Shown: piece by piece, positions 1 to 7,610 of the stretch
Layout: each line of letters starts with the position of its first letter
How positions within the stretch are numbered: position 1 is the stretch's first letter
DNA from: Bacillota bacterium
GTDB taxonomy: Bacteria; Bacillota; Bacilli; Lactobacillales; Aerococcaceae
DNA: 30,730 nucleotides
Assembly: GCA_023442905.1 (NCBI GenBank)
Contig: JAEZWY010000028.1
Location: forward strand, 1 to 30,730
Direction: 5' to 3'
The notes under the pieces: generated by a model
Told to the model about the DNA's origin: nothing
What the model saw: the letters and a program-made list of their open reading frames with translations, nothing else
Database searches by the model: none
Made by a program: the position numbers and the translations under genes

Positions 1-754
1 CGCCATAAATTAACTGTCTCATTTCTGGTGTATACTCGTCCGACAAGGTTTGCGTGTAGAAAGGTGGCAAGACCCGCAAACCCTTATCATGGCCATCTTT
101 CATGAATTCTAGCAAAATGGTTTTCGCTTCTTTACCTGGTTTCGGATAGATAAATTGCAGCCGTTTCAAAGTCAAATGGTATTGGTTACCTAAAACAATC
201 AACTCACTCAACCGCTCAGGCCTATGGACAATATATAATTTACCACGGTTACGTAGGACAAACTGAGCCTGCTGGAAAATGTCTTCCGCTGTCATCGCCA
301 CTTCATGGCGGGCCAAGGTTTTAGCATCCAATAAGTTGACCTTAGATTCATCGTATTTCTTGAAATAAGGTGGATTACAAGTCACGACATCTACAGAATC
401 CTTTTTAAAATGGTCACTAACCGATTTTAAATCCATCTGGTGAACCGTAATTTTGTCCACCAAGTCATTATGTACCATCGACCGCTTGGCCATGTCTGCT
501 ACTTGAGGTTGAATTTCAATCCCATGAATCTGGGTTTTATCACTCGTTTTAGCCGACAGTAATAAAGGAATCACCCCATTACCCGAACAAAAATCAATGA
601 CCTGTTTCACCCGGCTCGAAGACACTTGGGCGAAATGCGCCAATAAAATTGCGTCTACTGAAAAGGAGAAGGTCAGGTCACTTTGAATAATTTCAAGATT
701 TTGCGGAATTAAGGCATCCAACCGTTCGCCTGCTTGTAATAAGGGTGTCTCCAT
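1..754 (-). CDS. trmN6: tRNA1(Val) adenine-37 N6-methyltransferase, 3' end cut by window edge
   Basis: SAM-dependent methyltransferase of the YabB/TrmN6 family, which methylates N6 of adenine 37 in tRNA-Val. The 251 visible residues contain a SAM-binding glycine-rich motif, FCSGNG at residues 55-60, and the catalytic NPPY motif of N6-adenine methylases at 127-130. The family is about 250 residues long, so only a short C-terminal piece should be missing beyond base 1. The ATG start overlaps the TAA stop of yabA by one base (TAATG), so the two are translationally coupled as in other Firmicutes, where yabB follows yabA. Family assignment is firm. The exact target adenine is taken from the family. 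Confidence 0.9.
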   Translation of the reverse strand, partial: METPLLQAGERLDALIPQNLEIIQSDLTFSFSVDAILLAHFAQVSSSRVKQVIDFCSGNGVIPLLLSAKTSDKTQIHGIEIQPQVADMAKRSMVHNDLVDKITVHQMDLKSVSDHFKKDSVDVVTCNPPYFKKYDESKVNLLDAKTLARHEVAMTAEDIFQQAQFVLRNRGKLYIVHRPERLSELIVLGNQYHLTLKRLQFIYPKPGKEAKTILLEFMKDGHDKGLRVLPPFYTQTLSDEYTPEMRQLIYG

Positions 755-1149
755 TAGCCTTGATTCCCCTCACCAGCACGCTCACCATACAGAATATCTA
801 AACAGAACATGCACTGCTCGTCATTTCCACGGCGTTGGCCGTAGGAAATATTGCAAATATGGAAGCCATCTTCGTAGATATTCATAAGATTTTGACGGGC
901 TTTTGACATCACCTGTGGCGTATCCTCGTCAGCAGGTTCATCTGTTTTCGCAGTATTTTGCGATAAACTATCGTTTAATTCCGTTAACTCTTGTACCCGT
1001 TCACGTAAATAAAAATTTTCCATTTTCAAGTTATGGGAAGAAATCAATAGTTTGTCCCATTCCTCATTGATAGCATCAATTTTTTCAATCATCCCCTGCA
1101 AATCACTCTTCAATGCAGTAATTTCTTCTGCTACATGATGTTCATCCAC
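754..1149 (-). CDS. yabA: replication initiation control protein YabA
   Basis: YabA binds DnaA and the DnaN clamp and slows re-initiation of replication. The 131-residue protein shows the family layout: an N-terminal coiled-coil (roughly residues 5-65) that forms the tetramer, a polar linker, and a C-terminal zinc-binding region with HIC followed by CMFC about 15 residues later. The start is a GTG with only a weak ribosome binding site, AGGTG at 1156-1160; there is no better in-frame start. It is the first gene of a yabA-trmN6 unit. In most relatives holB and ricT lie directly upstream; here that link is broken by about 7.5 kb of other genes. Confidence 0.9.
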   Translation of the reverse strand: MDEHHVAEEITALKSDLQGMIEKIDAINEEWDKLLISSHNLKMENFYLRERVQELTELNDSLSQNTAKTDEPADEDTPQVMSKARQNLMNIYEDGFHICNISYGQRRGNDEQCMFCLDILYGERAGEGNQG

Positions 1150-1490
1150 GTTCCCACACCTACTTTCTACTAGTCATCCTATACCTGTTTAGCCAAAGCC
1201 TATTTGGCTATCGGATCATTTCAGTTAAAACGCAATATCTACGCTTTTTCACTCTCCATGATACCACATGATGTGGCTAACCTAAATGAAAACTTCATTT
1301 TCAACTAGCGTCAATTATAGCACACCTGTTCGGTTTTTGATTGGTAAAATGTACGGATAAAGTGATTTAGTCATATTACTTGATGCAGTAGCTTTACCTT
1401 ACCTACCATTTCCTAAAACGATTAGACTGACCTGTGCTAAAATAAAGACAATGAATCGACAAAAAATTTCCAACGAACGGAGTTTCACTC
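1150..1490. promoter_or_regulatory. Divergent intergenic region between yabA and a GNAT gene
   Basis: This 341-base stretch has no gene I can support. On the minus strand an extended -10, TGCTATAAT (the TATAAT at 1319-1314), is the likely yabA promoter; I see no good -35. It would give a leader of about 155 bases with a 7-bp inverted repeat at 1191-1197/1203-1209 (AGCCAAA/TTTGGCT) that lacks a T-run and so is not an obvious terminator. On the plus strand TGCTAAAAT (1435-1443) is a candidate extended -10 for the GNAT gene. I recognise no riboswitch or T-box here. Confidence 0.45.
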
Positions 1491-2381
1491 ATGCAAGCAT
1501 TTACCTTTGACAATATGTTTACCCTAGCTGATACCTACGATGAAACCGAATTATACTATTTCATTGGTAATCGCAAGGTCCCTAGCATGTATAGTAACAA
1601 CAAAATCGTCCTAGATTTCGTCCCTACAGCTGAAGAATTAGATATTCTAGAAGACAATTTCCTAGATTACGCATATGACTTAAACCTTGCTTACTACAGC
1701 TTTGTACTACCAATGAATCAACCACTAGCCCCAGACCTATTCACTTCAATCGGTGAAGTGGGCTATGAAATTTCCCTAACCAAGTTGATGGTGCTAGATC
1801 CCGCTGACTTCGAAGCTACAACCAAAGCCAAAGATACCTACGGCGACCGTCTCGTCTTAAAAGAAGTAGATTCTTCTATTGAACAAGACTACTTTAATTT
1901 CAACCAAGTTTTTGATAAAGCGATTGATGACTCAGGTCAATTTGCAGCACAAAAGTTAAATTATTACCCATGGTTTTTAGCGGAAAATAATACTACTGCG
2001 CTAGCTGTCTATATCGATGACAAATTAGTCGCTATTACAGACATCATCCGCCTAGCACACGCCTATGAAATTGATAATTTCCAAGTTTTAGACGATTACC
2101 AGCGTCAAGGAATCGGTTCACTCATCCAACAATGGGTATGTGATAAAGCCCTAGCTGAAGGTAAAATGGTTATCCTGTCTGCTGATGCTGACGATACCCC
2201 TTATGACATGTATGTAAAACAAGGCTACCAAGACCAGGGTATGCAAATTGGGCTAAATAGAAAAATCGAAGCCCCCATCATTGAAGACATCCAAACTTAC
2301 CAAGCTGACCCAGTTGCTTATATGCTTGAAAATGCCGCTTTTGATGACTTTGATGAATTCGAAGCATTTGAAGACGAATAA
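1491..2381 (+). CDS. GNAT-family N-acetyltransferase
   Basis: The C-terminal half (about residues 120-255) is a GNAT fold; QRQGIGSLI matches the acetyl-CoA pyrophosphate-binding motif (Q/R-x-x-G-x-G/A), preceded by a typical beta strand, FQVLDD. At 296 residues it is about twice the length of a minimal GNAT domain. The N-terminal ~115 residues may be a degenerate second GNAT-like half, which I infer only from size. The C-terminus is a strongly acidic tail rich in D, E and F. The substrate cannot be predicted. The start has a good ribosome binding site (ACGGAG, 1477-1482). The gene stands alone, with a terminator behind it. Confidence 0.8.
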   Translation: MQAFTFDNMFTLADTYDETELYYFIGNRKVPSMYSNNKIVLDFVPTAEELDILEDNFLDYAYDLNLAYYSFVLPMNQPLAPDLFTSIGEVGYEISLTKLMVLDPADFEATTKAKDTYGDRLVLKEVDSSIEQDYFNFNQVFDKAIDDSGQFAAQKLNYYPWFLAENNTTALAVYIDDKLVAITDIIRLAHAYEIDNFQVLDDYQRQGIGSLIQQWVCDKALAEGKMVILSADADDTPYDMYVKQGYQDQGMQIGLNRKIEAPIIEDIQTYQADPVAYMLENAAFDDFDEFEAFEDE

Positions 2382-2393
2382 AATAAGTATTAC

Positions 2394-2464
2394 AAAAGCC
2401 CTTTGATCGTGTTAAAACTTTTGATTCACTAAAGTCAAAAGTACATGAATAAAGGGTTTTTATT
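2394..2464 (+). terminator. Rho-independent terminator after the GNAT gene
   Basis: A perfect 8-bp inner helix (ACTTTTGA 2417-2424 with TCAAAAGT 2435-2442) sits inside a looser outer helix (AGCCCTTT near 2397 with AAAGGGTT near 2451). A T-rich run follows from 2457. Confidence 0.75.
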
Positions 2465-2483
2465 ATTTGCTTAAACATACGTC

Positions 2484-2510
2484 GTCACCCTGTTTTAAAA
2501 TTCAGTTGAC
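2484..2510 (+). promoter_or_regulatory. Candidate BirA operator over the birA promoter
   Basis: GTCACCC (2484-2490) and AGTTGAC (2504-2510) form an imperfect inverted repeat separated by 13 bases. The right half overlaps the -35 TTGACA (2506-2511) of a promoter whose -10 is TAATCT (2529-2534) after a 17-base spacer. The same half-sites with the same 13-base spacing occur before bioY. The half-site resembles the known biotin-operator half TTGTAAACC. Binding by BirA is inferred. Confidence 0.5.
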
Positions 2511-2569
2511 AACATCTAATTAACTTGCTAATCTAATGCTTGTATAAAAAGAAAGGAAGGATATATTTC

Positions 2570-3571
2570 ATGACAGTTAAAGCGAAATTATTGGCTTACT
2601 TACTAGACCACCCAGGTCATTTCCATACTGGTCCAGAGTTAGCCGACCACTTCCAAGTCAGCCGCAACGCTGTTTGGAAGGCCGTCAAGCAGTTAGAAAC
2701 TGAAGGATATGAAATTATCCGTCATCCTAAAAATGGCTATGCCTTAGAAAACCTAAACCATGCCATTGATCCTAGCCAAATTAGCCATGGCCTACAAAAC
2801 GTTTGGCCTGAATTAAAGGTTTACTACCAAGAATCTACCTCGTCAACCAATGACCTTGGTCGTAAACACGCAGCAGATCATCCTAACCAGCCTGCCCTCT
2901 TCATTTCAAATGAACAGACAGCTGGTCGCGGTCGTCGTGGTCGTGCTTTTTATTCATCGCTTAGCCAGGGACTTTACTTTTCACTCGTCATGACTCCACC
3001 AAAAGGTGTCAATAATGACCTGGTCGCTTCAATGACCATTGCTTCTGCTTCAGCCTACGCAGAAACATTGTCTAGCTATTTATCTGATGATGTCATGATT
3101 AAGTGGGTGAATGACCTATTTTACCAAGGAAAAAAGGTTGTCGGTATCCTAACTGAAGCAACTTTTGATATGGAAAGTCAGACCATTTCACATTTGGTAT
3201 TAGGGGTTGGGTCTAACCTTGCGGGTGACTTTTCCAAAGAAAATGCTGAAAATCAATCTGTTGCAGGTACCTTATTTGGACCACAATTGCCAAGAACATT
3301 TAATACGAACGATTTAATTACAAACTTTGTAATTAAATTTAAATCCTACTATGATGACCTATCTAGTCTGGCTTTTTTGGACTATTACCGCAGTCATTTA
3401 TTAGGTAAAAACCAATGGGTCAACTATACAGAAAATCACGAAAACTATCGTGGTAAAATCCTTGGTGTAACAGACCTTGGGCATCTTTCAATTGAAACAC
3501 CTGAAGGTAAAGTACGAACCCTTGTATCTGGCGAAGTGTCTTTCTCTAGTCAGCAATTCGCTGACCAATAG
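2570..3571 (+). CDS. birA: bifunctional biotin-[acetyl-CoA carboxylase] ligase / biotin operon repressor
   Basis: BirA makes biotinyl-5'-AMP and transfers biotin to a lysine of the biotin carboxyl carrier protein; with an N-terminal DNA-binding domain it also represses biotin genes. The 333-residue protein has a winged helix-turn-helix (about residues 3-60, with QVSRNAVWKAVKQL), the adenylate-binding loop GRGRRGR at 119-125, KWVND at 178-182 with its catalytic lysine, and a short C-terminal SH3-like domain. The start is the ATG at 2570, preceded by GAAAGGAAGG (2551-2560); the TTG 30 bases upstream lies before this site and is unlikely. It is a class II (regulatory) BirA, next to bioY, with matching operator-like repeats before both genes. 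Confidence 0.95.
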   Translation: MTVKAKLLAYLLDHPGHFHTGPELADHFQVSRNAVWKAVKQLETEGYEIIRHPKNGYALENLNHAIDPSQISHGLQNVWPELKVYYQESTSSTNDLGRKHAADHPNQPALFISNEQTAGRGRRGRAFYSSLSQGLYFSLVMTPPKGVNNDLVASMTIASASAYAETLSSYLSDDVMIKWVNDLFYQGKKVVGILTEATFDMESQTISHLVLGVGSNLAGDFSKENAENQSVAGTLFGPQLPRTFNTNDLITNFVIKFKSYYDDLSSLAFLDYYRSHLLGKNQWVNYTENHENYRGKILGVTDLGHLSIETPEGKVRTLVSGEVSFSSQQFADQ

Positions 3572-3602
3572 CGCACTTAAACTTAACTATAGCAACAACT
3601 TT

Positions 3603-3631
3603 TGGATGTGTGATCATTTAGCGCACATCCA
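3603..3631 (+). other. Hairpin after birA
   Basis: TGGATGTG (3603-3610) and CACATCCA (3624-3631) form a perfect 8-bp stem, extendable by a G-U and a G-C pair. No T-run follows, so it is not a standard terminator. It may stabilise the birA mRNA end or cause a pause before bioY. Confidence 0.5.
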
Positions 3632-3646
3632 TGTAAAAAATAAATG

Positions 3647-3673
3647 GTCAACCATAAATAAAATATGGTTGAC
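3647..3673 (+). promoter_or_regulatory. Candidate BirA operator upstream of bioY
   Basis: A perfect 10-bp inverted repeat: GTCAACCATA (3647-3656) and TATGGTTGAC (3664-3673) around a 7-base centre. Its core is GTCAACC-N13-GGTTGAC. TGGTCAACC matches the classical biotin-operator half TTGTAAACC at 7 of 9 positions, but the spacing is shorter than the 16 of E. coli. A possible -10 (TAAAAT, 3659-3664) lies in the centre. It ends 20 bases before the bioY start. Confidence 0.6.
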
Positions 3674-3693
3674 TCAATTAAAAGGAGAACAAT

Positions 3694-4209
3694 ATGACAA
3701 AATCATCTACTTACTACTGGGTACTTTCAGCACTTATGAGCGTAATTACCCTCATCGCTTCCTATGTTGTTGTACCATTCGGCGCAATTCCTTTCACACT
3801 ACAAACCTTAGCGGTTATTTTAACAGGTTTATTACTACCAAGAAAATATGCAGCAGTTGCTATGCTATTAAACGCCATTCTTTTATTTATGTTTAAAGGT
3901 GCCTTTATTTACAGCCCTTCTTTTGGTTTTATCATCGGCTTTATTGTAGCCATGATTTTTGCCAGTCAAAACCCGGCACTTGAAAATGGTTGGAAAGTAT
4001 TAACCATTCGTGCAATTGTCATGAATATCATAATATTCTTATGTGGTTTAACATACATGTACTTGGCACTAAACTTCTTACTAGATTCACCAATTACTTG
4101 GATGCAAACACTGATGTCAGGTATGATAATCTTCCTACCAACCGATATCATTAAAAACGTAGCAGCCATTTCCCTAGCTTTAGTCTTGAAAAAACGATTA
4201 GTCCTATAG
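3694..4209 (+). CDS. bioY: biotin transporter BioY (ECF S component)
   Basis: BioY is the membrane substrate-binding (S) component that captures biotin and works with a shared ECF module (EcfAA'T) encoded elsewhere. The 171-residue protein is almost entirely hydrophobic, with about five to six membrane segments. The BioY signature is visible as PFTLQTLAVILTGLLLP near residues 30-50, with SPSFGFIIGF near 70 and the late PTDIIKN segment. It is slightly shorter than many BioY proteins (about 180-190). The ribosome binding site is AAAGGAGAAC (3681-3690). It follows birA on the same strand; with BirA as ligase and repressor this forms a small biotin-scavenging unit. No biotin synthesis genes are in the window. 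Confidence 0.9.
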   Translation: MTKSSTYYWVLSALMSVITLIASYVVVPFGAIPFTLQTLAVILTGLLLPRKYAAVAMLLNAILLFMFKGAFIYSPSFGFIIGFIVAMIFASQNPALENGWKVLTIRAIVMNIIIFLCGLTYMYLALNFLLDSPITWMQTLMSGMIIFLPTDIIKNVAAISLALVLKKRLVL

Positions 4210-4231
4210 AAATAGACCTTGCATTAAGCTT

Positions 4232-4262
4232 AAAAACCGAGACCTAATCGTCTCGGTTTTTT
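4232..4262 (+). terminator. Rho-independent terminator after bioY
   Basis: ACCGAGAC (4236-4243) and GTCTCGGT (4250-4257) form a perfect 8-bp stem with a 6-base loop, extended by A-T pairs and ending in a run of six T. Confidence 0.9.
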
Positions 4263-4302
4263 GTGATTTATCAAGATTTATTCATACGATTTCCTCCCTT
4301 AT

Positions 4303-4337
4303 TTGTAATTGTTTTCACAAATATTTTGTTATATACT
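4303..4337 (+). promoter_or_regulatory. Promoter of the flavin operon with an overlapping Rex-like operator
   Basis: The 18-base TTGTAATTGTTTTCACAA (4303-4320) matches the Rex consensus TTGTGAANNNNTTCACAA at 12 of 14 fixed positions. A likely -35, TTGTTT (4309-4314), lies inside it, followed by a 17-base spacer and TATACT (4332-4337). Rex is a repressor released by high NADH, which suits an NADH-consuming reductase operon. The match is seen in the sequence; Rex binding is inferred. Confidence 0.6.
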
Positions 4338-4450
4338 CGTATCAGTTAGAAGAATTTAGTAAATATGTACGTGGTAAAAACCTGTAAAATAAGTGTTTTA
4401 TGATTTTATCTACTTCTGTACAAAAAGTGTTCTTTTTAACTCACCAAAAT

Positions 4451-4468
4451 TCGTTATTTTATTCACAA
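4451..4468 (+). promoter_or_regulatory. Second Rex-like site near the start codon of the flavin operon
   Basis: TCGTTATTTTATTCACAA matches the Rex consensus at 11 of 14 fixed positions, with a perfect TTCACAA right half. It lies 20 bases upstream of the first gene's ATG and about 115 bases downstream of the predicted promoter, so it could serve as a roadblock or auxiliary operator. Confidence 0.4.
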
Positions 4469-4487
4469 TAAAATTGGAGGTTAATAC

Positions 4488-5093
4488 ATGAAATTTGTTG
4501 CTATTGTTGGTACAAACTCTGATAGATCAACCAATCGCCAGTTGTTGCATTTTATGGCTGATCATTTTGCTAACCAGGCTGAAATAGAAGTAGTAGAAAT
4601 CAAGGGCGTACCTGTTTTTACCCAACCAGAAGACAAAATTTCACCTGAGATTGTCCAAGTTATCTCGAAAAAAATCACTGAAGCTGATGGGGTGATTATT
4701 TCAACACCTGAATATGACCACTCAATTACCGCTGGTTTGAAATCCTTATTAGAATGGATTTCCTATACTGACCAAGCACTCATGGATAAAGCGGTGATGA
4801 TTGTTGGTGGCTCACTAGGTAGCTTAGGGACTTCTCGTGCACAAAATCATCTACGTCAAATCCTTGATTCACCTGAATTAAAAGCACGTGTCATGCCAGG
4901 TACTGAATACTATTTATCTAATTCAGGTAAAGCTTTTGATGAAGATGGCCACTTAATCTATCCAGAGAAAGTTCTTGAACTAGAAAAACATTTCACCGAA
5001 TTCATTGGCTTTGTTGAAATCCTTGCACAACTGCGTGAACAAGGGCAATTAACAAGCCGTCGGGACACAAACTTTTCGTGGGAAATTGGCTAA
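4488..5093 (+). CDS. NADPH-dependent FMN reductase family protein
   Basis: A flavodoxin-like FMN_red domain protein of 201 residues that should pass electrons from NAD(P)H to FMN. It opens with the strand-loop MKFVAIVGTNSDRSTNR, which binds the FMN phosphate, and carries the family motif PEYDHSITAGLK near residue 75 and a G-rich segment, VGGSLGSLGTSRAQ. The N-terminal ~180 residues of the next gene's product are clearly homologous (for example AFDEDG and HLRQILD are shared), so the pair arose by duplication. It has a good ribosome binding site (TTGGAGG, 4474-4480) and is separated from the next gene by only 14 bases, so the two are an operon. Its partner suggests a role in feeding electrons to the fumarate-reductase-type flavoprotein, but this is inferred. 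Confidence 0.85.
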   Translation: MKFVAIVGTNSDRSTNRQLLHFMADHFANQAEIEVVEIKGVPVFTQPEDKISPEIVQVISKKITEADGVIISTPEYDHSITAGLKSLLEWISYTDQALMDKAVMIVGGSLGSLGTSRAQNHLRQILDSPELKARVMPGTEYYLSNSGKAFDEDGHLIYPEKVLELEKHFTEFIGFVEILAQLREQGQLTSRRDTNFSWEIG

Positions 5094-5107
5094 GGAGGAC
5101 ATGATAC

Positions 5108-7534
5108 ATGATGAAATTTATTGCTATCGCTGGTAGTGCCGCTGAAAAATCATATAACCGGACTTTACTTGAATTTATGCAAAAGCACTTTGCTAATAAA
5201 GCTGAAATAGAGATACTAGACCTTCGCCAAGTACCTATATTCGTAGAAACTGAAGAGCAAGATGACTTACCAATTATTCAAACTTTTAATGAGAAAATCT
5301 CTGCTGCAGATGGGGTCATTTTAGCTACACCTGAACACAATCACTCCATCCCTTCTGCCCTAAAAAATATCATTGAACACTTATCCTTTAATTTACACCC
5401 ACTTGACGGGAAACCTATCATGCTAGTAGGTGCTTCCTATGATATTCAAGGTTCATCACGTGCCCAATTACATTTGCGTCAAATCTTAGATACACCCGGT
5501 GTAAACGCCATAGTGATGCCTGGGCATGAATTTTTATTGGGTCGCGCTCATGAAGCATTTGATGAAGATGGCAATCTTAAAGATGAAAATACTGTTCATT
5601 TCTTAGAAACTTGTTTCGGTCAATTCCTTCGTTTTACCGATGTTGCAAGTATCTTATCTCTACCTGAAGAAGTTCGCTTTGAACCTGGTCACTATGAAGT
5701 AAAAGCTGTTGGTCATAATGGTCCCCTTCCAATCACTGTATCATTTAGCGATACACGCATTGACCGAATCGATATTGATTCAAGTGGAGAAACAGAAGGG
5801 ATCGCCGACTTAGTATTTACCCGTATTCCTGAACAAATTATAGAAAACCAAACCTTGAATGTAGATGCGGTTTCTGGTGCTTCTGTAACAAGTCAAAGTG
5901 TGATTGATGGGGTTGCAGATGCGGTACGACTAGCTGGCGCTGATCCAAGTATTTTGAAAAAACGGCCAAAAATTGCTAGTAAATCAGCAACTGAAACGAT
6001 TGAATATGACACTGATATCCTTGTCATCGGTGGCGGTGGTGCTGGTTTAGCTGCAGCTGCTGCAACTGTCCAAGCTGGTAAAGAAGTTATCTTACTTGAA
6101 AAATACCCATCACTAGGTGGTAATACGGTACGTGCTGGTGGACCGATGAATGCTGCCGAACCCGAATGGCAGGCAAATTTCTCCGCTAATCCTGGTGAAG
6201 CACATACCTTAGCTGAAGTTGCGGCCATTGATGAAGACACTATTGATCCAGAATACTTAGATGACTTCATCAGCTTGCGCACACAAATCCATGACTACTT
6301 AGAACGAACCAAGCAAGGTGAAGATTACCTATTTGATTCCGTCTTACTCCACAGAATTCAGACTTATTTAGGTGGTAAACGTGAGGACTTAAATGGTCAA
6401 GTAATCTACGGTGATTATAAACTTGTGAAACAATTGACTGATAATGCCTTAGGATCTGTTGAATGGTTGACTGAAATTGGCGTGCCATTTGACCGTGACG
6501 ACGTCTCTATGCCAGTTGGTGCTTTATGGCGTCGCGGTCACAAACCTGAAGGAAACGAAGGATTCGCCTTTATCTCTGTCCTAAAACCATACGTTGAGGA
6601 ACATGGTGGCCTAATTCTCACTGAAACACCTGCTAAAGAATTACTGGTAGAAGATGGTAAAATTACGGGCGCAATTGGTCAAAACGCTAAAGGTGACAAG
6701 GTTATTGTTCACGCCAAAGCAACCATCATCACTTCTGGTGGTTTTGGTGCAAACACGAAGATGCTACAAAAATACAATACTTATTGGACTGAAATCGCAG
6801 ATGATATTAAAACTTCAAACTCACCAGCCATTACAGGGGATGGTATCTTATTAGGTGAATCTGTAGGTGCCGACTTAGTAGGTATGGGCTTCTCACAAAT
6901 GATGCCAACTTCCGACCCTGAAACGGGTGGCTTATTCTCTGGTTTACAAGTGCCACCAGCAAACTTTGTAATGGTCGATACAGAAGGAAAACGCTTCGTC
7001 AATGAGTTTGGTAGCCGTGACGAACTAGCTCAAGCGGCTATTAATGTGGGTGGTTTGTTCTACTTAATTGCCGATGATTTAATCAAGGAAACAGCTTATA
7101 ATACCAGTCAAGAAAAAATCGACCAACAAGTCGCAGCTGGTACCCTTTTCCGCGATGATACGATCGAAGGCTTAGCCGAGCAATTAGGTATGGATCCAGC
7201 TGTGCTTGCGGATACGATTGCAAAATACAATAGTTATGTTGATGCTGGTGAAGACCCTGAATTCCATAAGTCAGCTTTTGCGTTAAAAGTGGTACAAGCA
7301 CCATTCTATGCAACGCCACGTAAACCAGCCGTTCACCACACAATGGGTGGTTTAAAAATAGATACAGAAGCTAGAGTAATCAACACTGAAGGCCAAGTAA
7401 TTCCTGGGCTATTTGCAGCTGGTGAAGTTGCAGGTGGTATCCATGCTGGTAACCGTTTAGGTGGTAATGCCTTAGCCGATATCTTTACCTTTGGGCGCAT
7501 TGCAGCAAATACTGCTTTAAGTGAATTAGCTTAA
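5108..7534 (+). CDS. NADH-dependent fumarate reductase-type flavoprotein (FMN_red + FMN_bind + FAD_binding_2)
   Basis: An 808-residue, soluble three-domain reductase. Residues 1-180: FMN_red domain, the expected NAD(P)H entry point. Residues about 195-275: FMN_bind domain with DAVSGAS (253-259), the flavinylation motif in which S259 would carry FMN attached by ApbE (not in this window). Residues about 300-805: FAD_binding_2 domain with the dinucleotide-binding run GGGGAG near 308. The active-site residues of fumarate/urocanate reductases are present: SRD (R637, proton donor), HTMGG (H744) and GNRLGG (R783). No signal peptide is seen. Electrons should run NADH to FMN to covalent FMN to FAD to an enoate such as fumarate, reoxidising NADH in fermentation. 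Fumarate is the most likely substrate, but urocanate or another 2-enoate cannot be excluded. Its ribosome binding site, AAGGAGGA (5092-5099), favours the ATG at 5108 over the one at 5111. Confidence 0.88.
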   Translation: MMKFIAIAGSAAEKSYNRTLLEFMQKHFANKAEIEILDLRQVPIFVETEEQDDLPIIQTFNEKISAADGVILATPEHNHSIPSALKNIIEHLSFNLHPLDGKPIMLVGASYDIQGSSRAQLHLRQILDTPGVNAIVMPGHEFLLGRAHEAFDEDGNLKDENTVHFLETCFGQFLRFTDVASILSLPEEVRFEPGHYEVKAVGHNGPLPITVSFSDTRIDRIDIDSSGETEGIADLVFTRIPEQIIENQTLNVDAVSGASVTSQSVIDGVADAVRLAGADPSILKKRPKIASKSATETIEYDTDILVIGGGGAGLAAAAATVQAGKEVILLEKYPSLGGNTVRAGGPMNAAEPEWQANFSANPGEAHTLAEVAAIDEDTIDPEYLDDFISLRTQIHDYLERTKQGEDYLFDSVLLHRIQTYLGGKREDLNGQVIYGDYKLVKQLTDNALGSVEWLTEIGVPFDRDDVSMPVGALWRRGHKPEGNEGFAFISVLKPYVEEHGGLILTETPAKELLVEDGKITGAIGQNAKGDKVIVHAKATIITSGGFGANTKMLQKYNTYWTEIADDIKTSNSPAITGDGILLGESVGADLVGMGFSQMMPTSDPETGGLFSGLQVPPANFVMVDTEGKRFVNEFGSRDELAQAAINVGGLFYLIADDLIKETAYNTSQEKIDQQVAAGTLFRDDTIEGLAEQLGMDPAVLADTIAKYNSYVDAGEDPEFHKSAFALKVVQAPFYATPRKPAVHHTMGGLKIDTEARVINTEGQVIPGLFAAGEVAGGIHAGNRLGGNALADIFTFGRIAANTALSELA

Positions 7535-7568
7535 ACAATCATTAATACTGCAGAACTTGAAGAACATG

Positions 7569-7605
7569 AAAAGCACGTTACTTGTGATAAAGTAGCGTGC
7601 TTTTT
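7569..7605 (+). terminator. Terminator after the flavin operon, possibly bidirectional
   Basis: AAGCACGTTAC (7571-7581) pairs with GTAGCGTGCTT (7592-7602) with one G-U, followed by TTTTT. On the other strand the same hairpin is followed by TTTT, so it could also stop transcripts from the opposing rgg gene, which ends at 7611. Confidence 0.85.
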
Positions 7606-7610
7606 GCGTA

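Noticed and set aside
1191..1209. Inverted repeat in the yabA leader as a terminator, T-box or riboswitch
   Set aside because: Only 7 bp, no T-run, and no T-box or known riboswitch motif was seen.
3603..3631. Hairpin after birA as a Rho-independent terminator
   Set aside because: No T-run follows on the plus strand, and bioY lies close behind.
6781..7002. Minus-strand frames inside the fumarate-reductase-type gene
   Set aside because: They are antisense to a complete, well-supported gene with all catalytic residues and have no start signals.
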